Shown here: one piece after another, positions 29,001 through 37,282 of the stretch
Position numbering within the stretch: the first letter of the stretch is position 1
Layout: each line of letters opens with the position of its first letter
Source of the DNA: Mycobacterium sp. KBS0706
GTDB taxonomy: Bacteria > Pseudomonadota > Alphaproteobacteria > DSM-16000 > Inquilinaceae
DNA length: 59,302 bases
Assembly (NCBI RefSeq): GCF_005938675.2
Contig: NZ_VCCH02000049.1
Coordinates: forward strand, 1 to 59,302
Direction: 5' to 3'
Notes under the pieces: model-generated
Databases searched by the model: none
What the model saw: the letters and a program-made list of their open reading frames with translations, nothing else
Told to the model about the DNA's origin: nothing
Position numbers and translations under genes: made by a program

Positions 29001-29437
29001 TCGAGGGGGACACGAAGGCGATCCTGGCCAATCTGGATCCGCCGGTGGACCCGGAGCGCGCCGAGATCCTGGCCAGGGGCCGGGACGATTTCGGCGCCTC
29101 CGACAAGGCGAAGGGGCGACCGCTGTTCCCGCTGCTGGAGCAGCTGGCCGAGTGCCGCGGCTACGACACGCCCGCAGAGAAGAAGGAGTTCTTCGACTAC
29201 ATCCTCTACGACAAGGACGCGCTGCCCAACGACAAGCTGCGGGAGCTGTCGGAGCGGGCCACGAGCTCGATGATCGTGGATCTCGACGACGACAGCTACC
29301 TGGTCGACAGCAAGGTCACCGGCTACAGCGCGACCCCGAGCACGATCGCGCAGCTGAGCGACTGGATCGACGGCATCAGGCAAGACAATATCGGCATGCC
29401 CAATCCCGGCATCAGGCTGCCGCCGCGCAAGAACTGA
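26081..29437 (+). CDS. Giant unknown protein with LysM-like segment and membrane hairpins
   Basis: Function unknown. The ATG at 26081 is preceded by AGGAGAGG and gives 1118 residues; the upstream extension is rejected. There is no signal peptide. Residues 71-140 resemble a LysM module (ITYQAQRGDNLTEIARQLGY...FNPELGDNPDGLPETHVITVL). Residues 140-790 are mainly helical and charged. Hydrophobic Gly/Ala-rich stretches follow at about 795-853 (AAAIPVAGISGALNIWG; AAIFGLLAGMDVSRGAAAG) and 889-966 (VLTAPVAAWTAGIEF; VLAGSSWAGPVGWITAGVWLIGAGILHW), then a polar tail of about 150 residues. Size and architecture (helical body, membrane hairpins, distinct tail) parallel the protein at 46606-50019 and suggest a translocated effector or toxin, but no secretion genes are nearby. 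Gene-like; role inferred only. Confidence 0.75.
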   Translation: MTGISGLPGRWPSLSDRFRQNTSVTLWDQALNQAKRGPGTILPATNATPREEPLQQLDGSNPANKSVDGQITYQAQRGDNLTEIARQLGYDKDLDPAVAQRLGFDPKRDNAEQYAALLAKFNPELGDNPDGLPETHVITVLSDERVERLQKISTITDGATSVANLPKAKQNELQDLIDADLVPIAGTLDQKDFDATLKERATYLRAVLPQTKGLGELIESRTEDFGLHMDTLFSGLRESAAQGQKTGDWSAFQTDMAEALRRRINPPPPAQTPDFDADQEAADFIAELSFYGPMDPKTLKVDPGYLKALQAAQHQVMVTDPAKQVTDGASLELTLTGVPAERADQILVELSKLPPTGKYRDEEKPPASRLAEIVYPLRNLSSHGNISDEAKKLIGNLNVVATQAGASAPREDKGRMQISEGVSQLAALMAEANTGGLDRKSPNAHGGDLKLRTAITDSIAHGDGATLAVAMAAHYADEGWDKAADNMLHTVAFGVERLTPEARKATDEYGRLIGDPQWAGGYLQGLRDDKELAGAVRKVQDGKLEDNPEQVATFERLFAGAMSTDAVLEALPASLRGLKGDNLGGYDRLKGAQGDLRHLLVGNKDDGDDAPPPMVQVAMAGQSAPPKALTLAEVERQLQQSPEFRQYETLYRNISAPEFDAAFGSALDTYDKIQRQLADPKAKLIELPPGMTSLPPTVKEVLDGLKGKDRAAALDALRDKPAQGAALLMTLEALENSQPNGPSGGFISREIKNSGLLLSTVLAPSSPITQAIANRANAAAGGTEAAPREGLLGSRAAAIPVAGISGALNIWGAREFLASDRPDDKAWAAIFGLLAGMDVSRGAAAGIQSFLIPQGAHVRPATGLPSLFNQGGRLDRMTRFGFVEGPGAFRTLGKASWVLTAPVAAWTAGIEFSNGNVLGGTVWTSISVASGVQAGLVLAGSSWAGPVGWITAGVWLIGAGILHWQSSEKQRKYFEGDTKAILANLDPPVDPERAEILARGRDDFGASDKAKGRPLFPLLEQLAECRGYDTPAEKKEFFDYILYDKDALPNDKLRELSERATSSMIVDLDDDSYLVDSKVTGYSATPSTIAQLSDWIDGIRQDNIGMPNPGIRLPPRKN

Positions 29438-29458
29438 CCGGCCGCCGGAGAGGCGGGC

Positions 29459-31105
29459 TCAGACCGCGACCTCCGGCGTGTCCGCCGCCTTGAGCTCCAG
29501 TGCGGCCTTCAGCAGCGCCTGGGTGTAGGGGTGCTGCGGCGCCTCGAAGATCTGCACCGCCGAGCCATGCTCGACCACCTTGCCGTTCTTCATCACGATC
29601 ACCTCGTCCGACAGGGCGCGGACCACCTTCAGGTCGTGGCTGATGAACAGATAGGCCAGGCGGTGCTTCTCCTGCAGCCCGCGCAGCAGGTCAACGATCT
29701 GGGCCTGGACCGACATGTCGAGCGCCGAGGTCGGCTCGTCCAGCACCACGAATTTCGGCTTCAGCACCATGGCCCGGGCAATCGCCACCCGCTGGCGCTG
29801 GCCCCCGGAGAATTCGTGCGGGTAGCGGTGCCGGCTGGCGGGGTCGAGCCCGACCTCCTCCAGCGCCGCGACGATCATCCGCTCCCGTTCGGCCGAGGAG
29901 CCGCCGATGCGGTGCACCTGCAGCCCTTCCTCGATGATCTCGGATATCGACATCCGCGGGCTGAGCGAGCCGTACGGGTCCTGGAAGACGATCTGCATCT
30001 CCCGCCGCAGCGGGCGCATGTCGCGGAACTGCAGGCCCTGCAGCTCCTTCTTGCCATACAGGATCGACCCCTGGCTGGAGATCAGGCGCAGCAAGGCGAG
30101 GCCGAGCGTGGTCTTGCCCGATCCGCTCTCTCCGACCACGCCGACGGTGTGGCCCTCGCGCACGGTGACGTCGATGCCGTCCACCGCCTTGACATGGTCG
30201 ACCGTGCGGCGCAGCACGCCGGCCTTGATCGGGAACCAGACCTTGATCTCGCTGGCCGAGACCACGGTGCGGGCATCGGCCGGGGGCGGCGCCGGGTCGC
30301 CCTTGGGCTCGGAGGCGAGCAGGCGCTGGGTGTAGGGGTGCTGCGGCGCGGTGAACACCGCCTCGGTCTCGCCCGCCTCGACGATCTCGCCCTTGTTCAT
30401 GACGCAGACCCGGTCCGCCATCTTGCGGACCACGCCGAGGTCGTGGGTGATCAGCAGCAGCGCCATGCCGAAGCGGCGCTGCAGGCTCTGCATCAGCTCC
30501 AGGATCTGGGCCTGGATGGTGACGTCCAGCGCGGTGGTCGGCTCGTCGGCGATCAGGATGTCCGGCTCGTTCGCCAGCGCCATGGCGATCATGACCCGCT
30601 GGCGCTGGCCGCCCGACAGCTCGTGCGGATAGGCGTTCAGCCGCTGCTCCGGGTTCGGCAGCCCGACCAGGCGCAGCAGCTCCAGCACCCGGGCGCGGGA
30701 CTGGGCCTTGCCCATGCCCTTGTGCACGGACAGCACCTCGCCGACCTGCTTCTCGATCGTGTGCAGCGGGTTCAGCGAGGTCATCGGCTCCTGGAACACC
30801 ATGGCGATCTTGTTGCCGCGGACCTCGCGCAGCACCTTTTCCGGCGCGCCCAGCAGCTCCTGGCCGCGATAGCGGATGCTGCCCTTGGGGTGGCGAGCAC
30901 TGGGATAGGGCAGCAGCTGCAGCACCGACAGCGCGGTGACCGACTTGCCCGAGCCGCTCTCGCCGACCAGCGCCAGGGTCTCGCCGCGGTCGAGATGCAG
31001 CGACACGCCCTTGACCGCCGGCACCGCGCCGCCGGGCACGCGGAACTCCACCGCCAGGTCGCGGATCTCGAGCAGCCTTTCGCCTTGGGCAGTGGTGTCG
31101 GTCAT
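29459..31105 (-). CDS. yejF: Peptide ABC transporter ATP-binding protein with two ATPase domains (YejF type)
   Basis: Fused double ATPase of 548 residues energising a peptide/microcin C-type importer. The start at 31105 overlaps the yejE stop (ATGA); the longer open frame upstream is a shadow. The first cassette has Walker A GESGSGKS (about residues 43-50), signature LSGGQRQRV and Walker B ILIADEPTTALD. The second, from about residue 280, has GESGSGKT, FSGGQRQRV and FVVLDEPTSALD. Each half ends with the oligopeptide-transporter motif QHPYTQ. It lies downstream of two permeases and two binding proteins, an intact importer operon. Confidence 0.93.
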   Translation of the reverse strand: MTDTTAQGERLLEIRDLAVEFRVPGGAVPAVKGVSLHLDRGETLALVGESGSGKSVTALSVLQLLPYPSARHPKGSIRYRGQELLGAPEKVLREVRGNKIAMVFQEPMTSLNPLHTIEKQVGEVLSVHKGMGKAQSRARVLELLRLVGLPNPEQRLNAYPHELSGGQRQRVMIAMALANEPDILIADEPTTALDVTIQAQILELMQSLQRRFGMALLLITHDLGVVRKMADRVCVMNKGEIVEAGETEAVFTAPQHPYTQRLLASEPKGDPAPPPADARTVVSASEIKVWFPIKAGVLRRTVDHVKAVDGIDVTVREGHTVGVVGESGSGKTTLGLALLRLISSQGSILYGKKELQGLQFRDMRPLRREMQIVFQDPYGSLSPRMSISEIIEEGLQVHRIGGSSAERERMIVAALEEVGLDPASRHRYPHEFSGGQRQRVAIARAMVLKPKFVVLDEPTSALDMSVQAQIVDLLRGLQEKHRLAYLFISHDLKVVRALSDEVIVMKNGKVVEHGSAVQIFEAPQHPYTQALLKAALELKAADTPEVAV

Positions 31106-32238
31106 GGCGTCTGGGCCTTGGGGTCGGTCACGGGATCGGCGGCGGCGGTGGGGCCGGCCGCCACGGTCTTGCGCGGGTCGAAGGCGTCGCGCAGCGCCTC
31201 GCCCATGAAGACGAGGAGGCTGAGCAGGATGGCCAGCGAGAAGAAGGCGGTGAAGCCCAGCCACGGCGCCTGCAGATTGGCCTTGCCCTGGCTGACCAGC
31301 TCGCCGAGCGAGGGCGACCCGGGCGGCAGGCCGAGGCCGAGGAAGTCCAGGCCGGTCAGCAGGCTGATGCTGCCGGTCAGGTTGAACGGCAGGAAGGTGA
31401 TGGTGGCGACCACGGCGTTGGGCAGCACGTGCTTCCACATGATCACCCGGTCCGGCTGGCCCAGCGCCCGGGCGGCACGGACATAGTCCAGGTTGCGGGC
31501 CCGCAGGAACTCCGCCCGCACCACCCCGACCAGGCTCATCCACTCGAACAGCAGCATGATGAACAAGAGCGTCCAGAAGCCCGGCACGAAGAAGGACGAC
31601 ATGATGATCAGCAGGTACAGCTGCGGCATGCCGGACCAGATCTCGATCACCCGCTGGAACACCAGGTCGGTCCAGCCGGCGAAATAGCCCTGGATCGCGC
31701 CGGCGAAGACGCCGATGACGGACGCGATCGCGGTCAGGGTCAGGCCGAACAGGATCGAGATGCGCAGGCCGTAGATCAGCCGGGCCAGCACGTCTCGGCC
31801 CTGGTCGTCGGTGCCGAGCCAGTTCACCGCCGAGGGCGGGGAGGGGGCGGGCTGATCCAGGTCGTAGTTGATGGTGCGGTACGAGAAGGGGATCAGCGGC
31901 CAGACCGCCCAGCCCTTGGTGCTGATCAGCTCGCGCACGAAGGGGTCGCGGTAATCCGCCTCGGTCTCGAACTCGCCGCCGAACGCCGTCTCCGGATAGG
32001 TCTGCAGGACGGGCACATAGTAGTGGCCGTCATATTTGACCAGCAGCGGCCGGTCATTGGCGATGAACTCGGCGAACAGCGTGACCAGGAACACGACCAG
32101 GAACAGGTACAGCGCGATCAGCCCGCGGCGGTTGGCGCGGAAATTGGCGATGCGGCGGGCGGTGATCGGCCGGATGCGGAAGCCGAGGAAGCGCGGATGG
32201 GCGAAGTCCCGGCCCTGAGACAATGCCGCCTCAGACAT
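31102..32238 (-). CDS. yejE: Peptide ABC transporter permease, YejE type
   Basis: Inner-membrane permease of 378 residues. A basic N-terminal cytoplasmic segment (SPITARRIANFRANRRG-like) precedes helix 1 (LIALYLFLVVFLVTLFAEFI), then a long periplasmic loop with YYVPVLQTYPETAFGGEFETEADYRDP, which is typical of YejE, then WLGTDDQGRDVLARLIYGLRIS and further helices. The EAA loop region reads RAARALGQPDRVIMWKHVLPN. It overlaps both yejF (4 nt) and yejB (8 nt), which implies coupled translation. Confidence 0.93.
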   Translation of the reverse strand: MSEAALSQGRDFAHPRFLGFRIRPITARRIANFRANRRGLIALYLFLVVFLVTLFAEFIANDRPLLVKYDGHYYVPVLQTYPETAFGGEFETEADYRDPFVRELISTKGWAVWPLIPFSYRTINYDLDQPAPSPPSAVNWLGTDDQGRDVLARLIYGLRISILFGLTLTAIASVIGVFAGAIQGYFAGWTDLVFQRVIEIWSGMPQLYLLIIMSSFFVPGFWTLLFIMLLFEWMSLVGVVRAEFLRARNLDYVRAARALGQPDRVIMWKHVLPNAVVATITFLPFNLTGSISLLTGLDFLGLGLPPGSPSLGELVSQGKANLQAPWLGFTAFFSLAILLSLLVFMGEALRDAFDPRKTVAAGPTAAADPVTDPKAQTP

Positions 32239-33346
32239 TGCGGGCCTCGAAGTCGATCCGCGGGTCGATCAGCGTGTAGGTCACGTCCTGCACCAGCTTC
32301 ATCACCAGGCCGAGCAGAGTGAAGACGTAGAGCGTGGCGAAGACCACCGGGTAGTCGCGCTGGATCGCGGCCTCGTAGCCGAGCAGGCCGAGCCCGTCGA
32401 GCGAGAAGATCACCTCGATGAACAGCGACCCGGTGAACAGCACGCCGATGAAGGCGGCGGGGAAGCCGGCGATGACGATCAGCATGGCGTTGCGGAAGAT
32501 ATGGCCGTACAGCACCCGCCGCTCGGTCAGGCCCTTGGCCCGCGCGGTCAGCACATACATCTTGCCGAGTTCGTCGATGAACGAGTTCTTGGTCAGCATG
32601 GTCAGGGTGGCGAAGCCGCTGATCACCATGGCGCTGATCGGCAGCACCATGTGCCAGAGATAGTCGAGGATCTGCTGATACCAGGGCAGGGAGGACCAGC
32701 CGTCGGAGACCAAGCCGCGCAACGGGAACCAGGCGAAATAGCGGCCGCCGGCGAAGGTCACGATCAGCAGCATGGCGAACAGGAAGCTGGGGATCGCATA
32801 GCCGACGACGACGACGCCGGACGTCCAGATGTCGAAGCGCGAACCGTCACGCACGGCCTTGCGGATGCCGAGCGGGATCGAGATCAGATAGACCAGCAGC
32901 GTGGTCCACACCCCAAGCGAGATCGACACCGGCAGCTTGGATATGATGAGGTCGACGACCCCGGCGCTCTTGAAGTAACTGCGGCCGAAATCGAAGTTCA
33001 GATAGTCGTGTATCATTAGCCAGAACCGCTCGAGCGGCGGCTTGTCGAAGCCGAACTTCTTCTCGATCTCGGCGATGAATTTCGGATCAAGTCCCTGAGC
33101 GCCGCGATACTTGCTGGACGCGGCATTGCTGCCGCCAAGCTGGGAATTGTCCACCGGGCGGCCGAAATCACCGCCTCCGCCGCCGCTGATCCGCGCGGTG
33201 GCGTCAGTGGCGGTGCCCTGCAGCTGCGCGATCATCTGCTCGACCGGACCGCCGGGCGCGAACTGCACGATGACGAAGTTGACCACCATGATCCCGAACA
33301 GGGTCGGGATGATCAGCAGGAGGCGCCGGATGATGTAGGCGAGCAT
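32231..33346 (-). CDS. yejB: Peptide ABC transporter permease, YejB type
   Basis: Permease of 371 residues that pairs with YejE. It starts MLAYIIRRLLLIIPTLFGIMVVNFVIVQFAPGGPVEQ, the DppB/YejB-type first helix, followed by a periplasmic loop enriched in Gly (ISGGGGGDFGRPVDNSQLGG), which is YejB-like. The EAA motif region is TARAKGLTERRVLYGHIFRNA. It is third in the operon after two binding proteins and overlaps yejE. Confidence 0.93.
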   Translation of the reverse strand: MLAYIIRRLLLIIPTLFGIMVVNFVIVQFAPGGPVEQMIAQLQGTATDATARISGGGGGDFGRPVDNSQLGGSNAASSKYRGAQGLDPKFIAEIEKKFGFDKPPLERFWLMIHDYLNFDFGRSYFKSAGVVDLIISKLPVSISLGVWTTLLVYLISIPLGIRKAVRDGSRFDIWTSGVVVVGYAIPSFLFAMLLIVTFAGGRYFAWFPLRGLVSDGWSSLPWYQQILDYLWHMVLPISAMVISGFATLTMLTKNSFIDELGKMYVLTARAKGLTERRVLYGHIFRNAMLIVIAGFPAAFIGVLFTGSLFIEVIFSLDGLGLLGYEAAIQRDYPVVFATLYVFTLLGLVMKLVQDVTYTLIDPRIDFEARNV

Positions 33347-33408
33347 CGGTCAAACGTCCGTCGGGAAAAAACCGAAGCGATGACGACGGACTTCGTTCCG
33401 CGAATGGA

Positions 33409-35277
33409 TCACCGGCGCTGCCCCCGGATCGCCTTCGGATTTTTGCCGTCGAACCACCAGGTGCTGGGGAAACCGACATCGTTTTTCGGGCGTGTCTCCG
33501 GATGGCCGAACATGTCCCAGTATGCGATCCGGTTGACCGGGTCCTCGTACAGGCCGATCGAGAAAAACTGCCAGGTGGCATAGCGGTCGAAGGCTTTGCA
33601 GGTCGCCGCCTTCTCGTCATAGGTATCGGCAGCGATGATCATCTCGACCAGCTCGTCGATGATCGGGTCCTTGATCCCTTGCGAATTCTCGTCGCCGGGC
33701 CGGTCGGCGTAACGAGAGTTCCAGCCGCCGCGCAGGGCCTCACCCGGCGGGAAGAACGGCACGAACCGCGCCGGCATCAGGTCGAACTCGAAATTGTTCA
33801 CGCGATTGCGGAACTGCGGCACATCCATCAGCCGGGGTGAGGCCTGGATGCCGGCACGACGGAGATTTTCGACAAATGGTAGGATGGTCTTCTCAGTTTC
33901 CGGGCTGGTGTAGACGATTTCGAAGGCCATCACCTGACCCGTGGTGTTGGTCAGCTTGCCGCCGCGCGATTCCCAGCCGGCCTGTTTCAGCAGATCCAAC
34001 GCGGCCCGAAGATTGGCGCGGATGTTGCCGTTGCCGTCCGTCGTCGGCTGCTTGAACTCGGTGGTGAAGATTTCGTCGGCGATCTTGCCGCGATAGCGCT
34101 CCAGGATCTCCAGCTCGCGGCCTTCCGGCAACCCGCTGAAGGAGAACGGTGTGTTCGGAAAATAGCTGTGGATGCGACTGTAGAGACCGTAATAGTTGGT
34201 TTTCTGTGTGGTCTCAAAGTCATAGAAATAGTTAAGGGCTCGGCGAACTCGTACATCGGAGAAGTATGGTCGTCTCAAGTTGAACATCATGCCAAGATAG
34301 AATTGTGGCGAAGCATCTGGGATTTCTTCCAGTTTGAGCGCGCCGGTCTGCGCTGCCGATACGGATTTGAAGCCGGTCGTCCATTGTTGAGCCGAGCTGA
34401 TGGCCATGAAGTCGAACTCACCCGACTTGAGGGCTTCATACAGCACGTCCTGGTCGCGATAGTACTGATAGGTGATCTCGTCGAAATTGGCCGAACCGAT
34501 ATTCTGCGGCAGGCCCTCGCCCCAATAGCCCTCGACCCGCTGCAGCGTGATGGACCGTCCCGGATCGACCGATTTGATCTTGTAGGCGCCGCTCCCGAGC
34601 GGGGGCTCCATCATGAGGCCGCCGAAATCCCGGCTTTCCCACCAATGCTTGGGCAGGATCGGGAAGCTCGCCATCGCCTTGAGGAGCTGCGGGTTGTTCA
34701 GGTTCTTGGCCGTGAACCGGACACGCCGCTCATCCAGCGCCTCGATGCTGTCCATGTCGTCGTAGAAGCGGGCGCGGAACCGCAGCGCGCCCTTTTCGCG
34801 CAGGAGTTGATGGGTATAGGCGACGTCCTCGGCGGTCATCGGGTGGCCGTCATGGAAGCGCAGGCCGTCGCGCATCGTGAAAATGATCGACAGCTTGTCG
34901 TCCGAGATCACGAACGACTCCGCGGCATCGGCGTAGTAGGTGTCGAGTTCGTCGAGATTGCCGGTGATCAACGCATCATTGATGGCGCCCACGCCTGCCG
35001 CGTCGGTGCCGTCGGTTGTCATATTGTTCAGCGTGTCGAAGCTGCCGAAGACGCCCAGCACCAGCTTGCCGCCCTTGGGGGCGTCCGGGCGGACATAGTT
35101 CCAATGCGGGAAGTCCTTCGGATAGGCCGCCTTCAGGTCCAGCATCGGCAGGTAATAGGTCGGCGCCCCATAGCCGGGCGTGGCGGCCGCCCCCTGGGCA
35201 AAGGCCCGGGGCAGGGGGATCGATGCTCCCGCAACCGAGAGCATCGAGCCGATCGAGAACTGGCGCCGTGTGATCAT
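33409..35277 (-). CDS. Peptide ABC transporter substrate-binding protein, YejA-like, second copy
   Basis: Family 5 extracellular solute-binding protein of 622 residues. The N-terminus (ITRRQFSIGSMLSVAGASIPLPRAFA) is a twin-arginine signal peptide. The mature part shows the YejA pattern: AYPKDFPHWNYVRPDAPKGGKLVLGVFGSFDTLN, FTMRDGLRFHDGHPMTAEDVAYT, FPILPKHWW, and MEPPLGSGAYKIKSVDPGRSI. The end, FPSTWWFDGKNPKAI, is close to the paralogue just upstream (FPSTWWIDPAKDAAL). The 34200-34330 stretch is somewhat less GC-rich than its surroundings. It lies 11 nt after the other binding protein gene, in the same operon. Confidence 0.93.
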   Translation of the reverse strand: MITRRQFSIGSMLSVAGASIPLPRAFAQGAAATPGYGAPTYYLPMLDLKAAYPKDFPHWNYVRPDAPKGGKLVLGVFGSFDTLNNMTTDGTDAAGVGAINDALITGNLDELDTYYADAAESFVISDDKLSIIFTMRDGLRFHDGHPMTAEDVAYTHQLLREKGALRFRARFYDDMDSIEALDERRVRFTAKNLNNPQLLKAMASFPILPKHWWESRDFGGLMMEPPLGSGAYKIKSVDPGRSITLQRVEGYWGEGLPQNIGSANFDEITYQYYRDQDVLYEALKSGEFDFMAISSAQQWTTGFKSVSAAQTGALKLEEIPDASPQFYLGMMFNLRRPYFSDVRVRRALNYFYDFETTQKTNYYGLYSRIHSYFPNTPFSFSGLPEGRELEILERYRGKIADEIFTTEFKQPTTDGNGNIRANLRAALDLLKQAGWESRGGKLTNTTGQVMAFEIVYTSPETEKTILPFVENLRRAGIQASPRLMDVPQFRNRVNNFEFDLMPARFVPFFPPGEALRGGWNSRYADRPGDENSQGIKDPIIDELVEMIIAADTYDEKAATCKAFDRYATWQFFSIGLYEDPVNRIAYWDMFGHPETRPKNDVGFPSTWWFDGKNPKAIRGQRR

Positions 35278-35287
35278 GCGTCTCTCT

Positions 35288-37135
35288 CTATCCTCCGCCG
35301 CGCTTCAGCGCCGCATCTTTCGCCGGATCGATCCACCAGGTCGAGGGGAACGCGATCCCATTCGGGTCGCCGAAGCGATGGGACGGCTGCGTCTTCGGCT
35401 GACCGAAGCGGTTCCAATAGGCCACCCAGGCGTCGGTCTTGCCCCATTGCGGGATCAGGTAACGGTTCCACAACAGCACACGATCCAGCGCCCGGGTCGC
35501 AACCTGCAGCGACGAGAGGTCGCGGGCAGCCGTGACCTTGTCGATCAGCGCGTCCACCACCGGGTTGCGGATGCCCATCATGTTAGCCGAGCCTTCGATC
35601 CCCGCCGCCTCGGAGCCGAAATAGTTGCGCAGCTCGCTGCCCGGCGGGGGGTAGAAGGCGAGGGCGAGCGGCATGACGTCATAGTCGAAGCTCTGCCGCC
35701 GTTTTTCCATCTGGGCCGTGTCCACCCGGCGCAGCGATGCCTGGATGCCGACCTGCCGCAGCCGGTCGATGAAGGGCTGGGTCACGCGTTCGTAGACCGG
35801 CTGGTCGATCAGGATCTCGAACTGCATCGGCGCGCCGGTGGCGATGTTGGTCATCACCCCGTCGCGCTGCTCCCACCCCGCCTCCTTCAGCAGGCGCAGC
35901 GCGGTGCGGATGTTGTCGCGCATGTTGCCGCTGCCATCGGTCTTCGGCAGGGCGAAGGGGGTGTCGAACAGCGTGTCCGGCACCTGGCCGCGGAACGGCT
36001 CCAGCAGCGCCCGTTCCTCGCCCTCCGGCACGCCGGAGGAGCGGAAGCCCTCGGCGTTGAAATAGCTGGTCAGCCGCTCGTACAGGCCGGAGAACAGGGT
36101 CTTGTTGACCCATTCGAAGTCGTACAGCCAGCCCAGCGCCTCGCGGACCTTGGGGTCGGAGAACGGCGGGCGACGCAGATTGAACAGATATCCCTGCATG
36201 CCGCGGGGATCCTCGCTGGCGATTTCGGCGCGGATGAGGCGGCCGTCGCGCACCGCCGGGATGTCGTAGCCGGTGGCCCAGAACAGCGAGGTGAACTCCT
36301 GCCGGAAGTCGGAGTTGCCGCCCTTGAACGCCTCGAACTCGGCGTCGCGGTCGCGGTAGTAGTCGTAGCGGATGCGGTCGACGTTCCACTGGCCGCGATT
36401 CACCGGCAGGTCGCGGCCCCAATAGTCCGGCACCCGCTCCCAGGCCAGGGTCCGGCCGGGGTCGACCGACGCGATCCGGTAAGGTCCGCTGCCGAGCGGC
36501 GGCTCGACCATGTTCTGGCCGACGTCGCGGCCATTCGCGGTCCACCAGTGCTTCGGCAGGATCGGCAGCGCGTTCGCCACCTGGCCGATCGGCTTGCGGC
36601 TGTTGCGGCTGGCGAAGGTGAAGCGCACCCGGCGGTCGTCCAGCGCCTCGGCGCCGGTGACGTCGCGGAAGAACGACTTCAGGAAGGGCTCGGCCTTGTC
36701 CCGCGCCGTCTCCCAGCTCCAGACCACGTCGGCGGCCGTCACCGGCACGCCGTCATGCCAGCGCGCCTCCGGCCGCAGCGTGAAGATCGCCCAGGAGAAG
36801 TCGTCCGGGACCGTCACGCTCTCCGCCAGCAGGCCGTAATAGACCCCGGATTCGTCCTGGCTCTCGACCATCAGCGAATCATTGAGCAGTCCCAGCGACC
36901 GCGGCGGCGTGCCGATCGGGATGACGTTCAGCGTGTCGAAGGTACCGACCGTGCTCAGCACCAGGCCGCCGCCCTTCGGCGCGTCCGGGTCGGCATAGTC
37001 GAAATGGGTGAAGCCGGCCGGGTATTTCGGCTCGCCGAACAGGGCCAGGGCATGGCTGGCCGCCGGCTCTTGCGCCCGACCAGCGGCCGGGACCGCGAGG
37101 GCAAGGGTGAGCAGCAGGGCGGCAATGACGCGCAT
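35288..37135 (-). CDS. Peptide ABC transporter substrate-binding protein, YejA-like, first copy
   Basis: Family 5 solute-binding protein of 615 residues and first gene of the five-gene yej operon. The Sec signal peptide is RVIAALLLTLALAVPAAGRAQ. The mature start reads LFGEPKYPAGFTHFDYADPDAPKGGGLVLSTVGTFDTLN, with FTLRPEARWHDGVPVTAADVVWS, LPILPKHWW and VEPPLGSGPYRIASVDPGR following. It aligns throughout with the next gene, so the two are tandem paralogues with different export routes (Sec versus Tat-like). Family members bind oligopeptides such as microcin C; ligands here are unknown. Confidence 0.93.
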   Translation of the reverse strand: MRVIAALLLTLALAVPAAGRAQEPAASHALALFGEPKYPAGFTHFDYADPDAPKGGGLVLSTVGTFDTLNVIPIGTPPRSLGLLNDSLMVESQDESGVYYGLLAESVTVPDDFSWAIFTLRPEARWHDGVPVTAADVVWSWETARDKAEPFLKSFFRDVTGAEALDDRRVRFTFASRNSRKPIGQVANALPILPKHWWTANGRDVGQNMVEPPLGSGPYRIASVDPGRTLAWERVPDYWGRDLPVNRGQWNVDRIRYDYYRDRDAEFEAFKGGNSDFRQEFTSLFWATGYDIPAVRDGRLIRAEIASEDPRGMQGYLFNLRRPPFSDPKVREALGWLYDFEWVNKTLFSGLYERLTSYFNAEGFRSSGVPEGEERALLEPFRGQVPDTLFDTPFALPKTDGSGNMRDNIRTALRLLKEAGWEQRDGVMTNIATGAPMQFEILIDQPVYERVTQPFIDRLRQVGIQASLRRVDTAQMEKRRQSFDYDVMPLALAFYPPPGSELRNYFGSEAAGIEGSANMMGIRNPVVDALIDKVTAARDLSSLQVATRALDRVLLWNRYLIPQWGKTDAWVAYWNRFGQPKTQPSHRFGDPNGIAFPSTWWIDPAKDAALKRGGG

Positions 37136-37221
37136 GAAAGTCCCGGCCGATATTCCGGCGCCGCAACGGCGTCGGCGGATAAGCAGAGTCTAGGGAATCC
37201 CACGGGGCGAAAGAAAGCCAG

Positions 37222-37257
37222 ACATAAACGGAAACGGGACCGCTTTTGGCGGTCCCG
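37222..37257 (-). terminator. Rho-independent terminator after the cytochrome c gene
   Basis: Read on the minus strand: a 9-bp stem CGGGACCGC/GCGGTCCCG with a 5-nt loop, followed by TTTCCGTTT. It lies 25 nt beyond the stop codon of the cytochrome c gene (37283) and before the yej operon promoter region. Confidence 0.75.
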
Positions 37258-37282
37258 TCCCGGAACTGGATGGCTGCGGCGA

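Noticed and set aside
25946..29383. 1145-codon minus-strand frame opposite the giant gene
   Set aside because: Composition of an antisense shadow (Arg, Leu, Gly, Gln, His); the plus strand has a strong ribosome-binding site and balanced composition.
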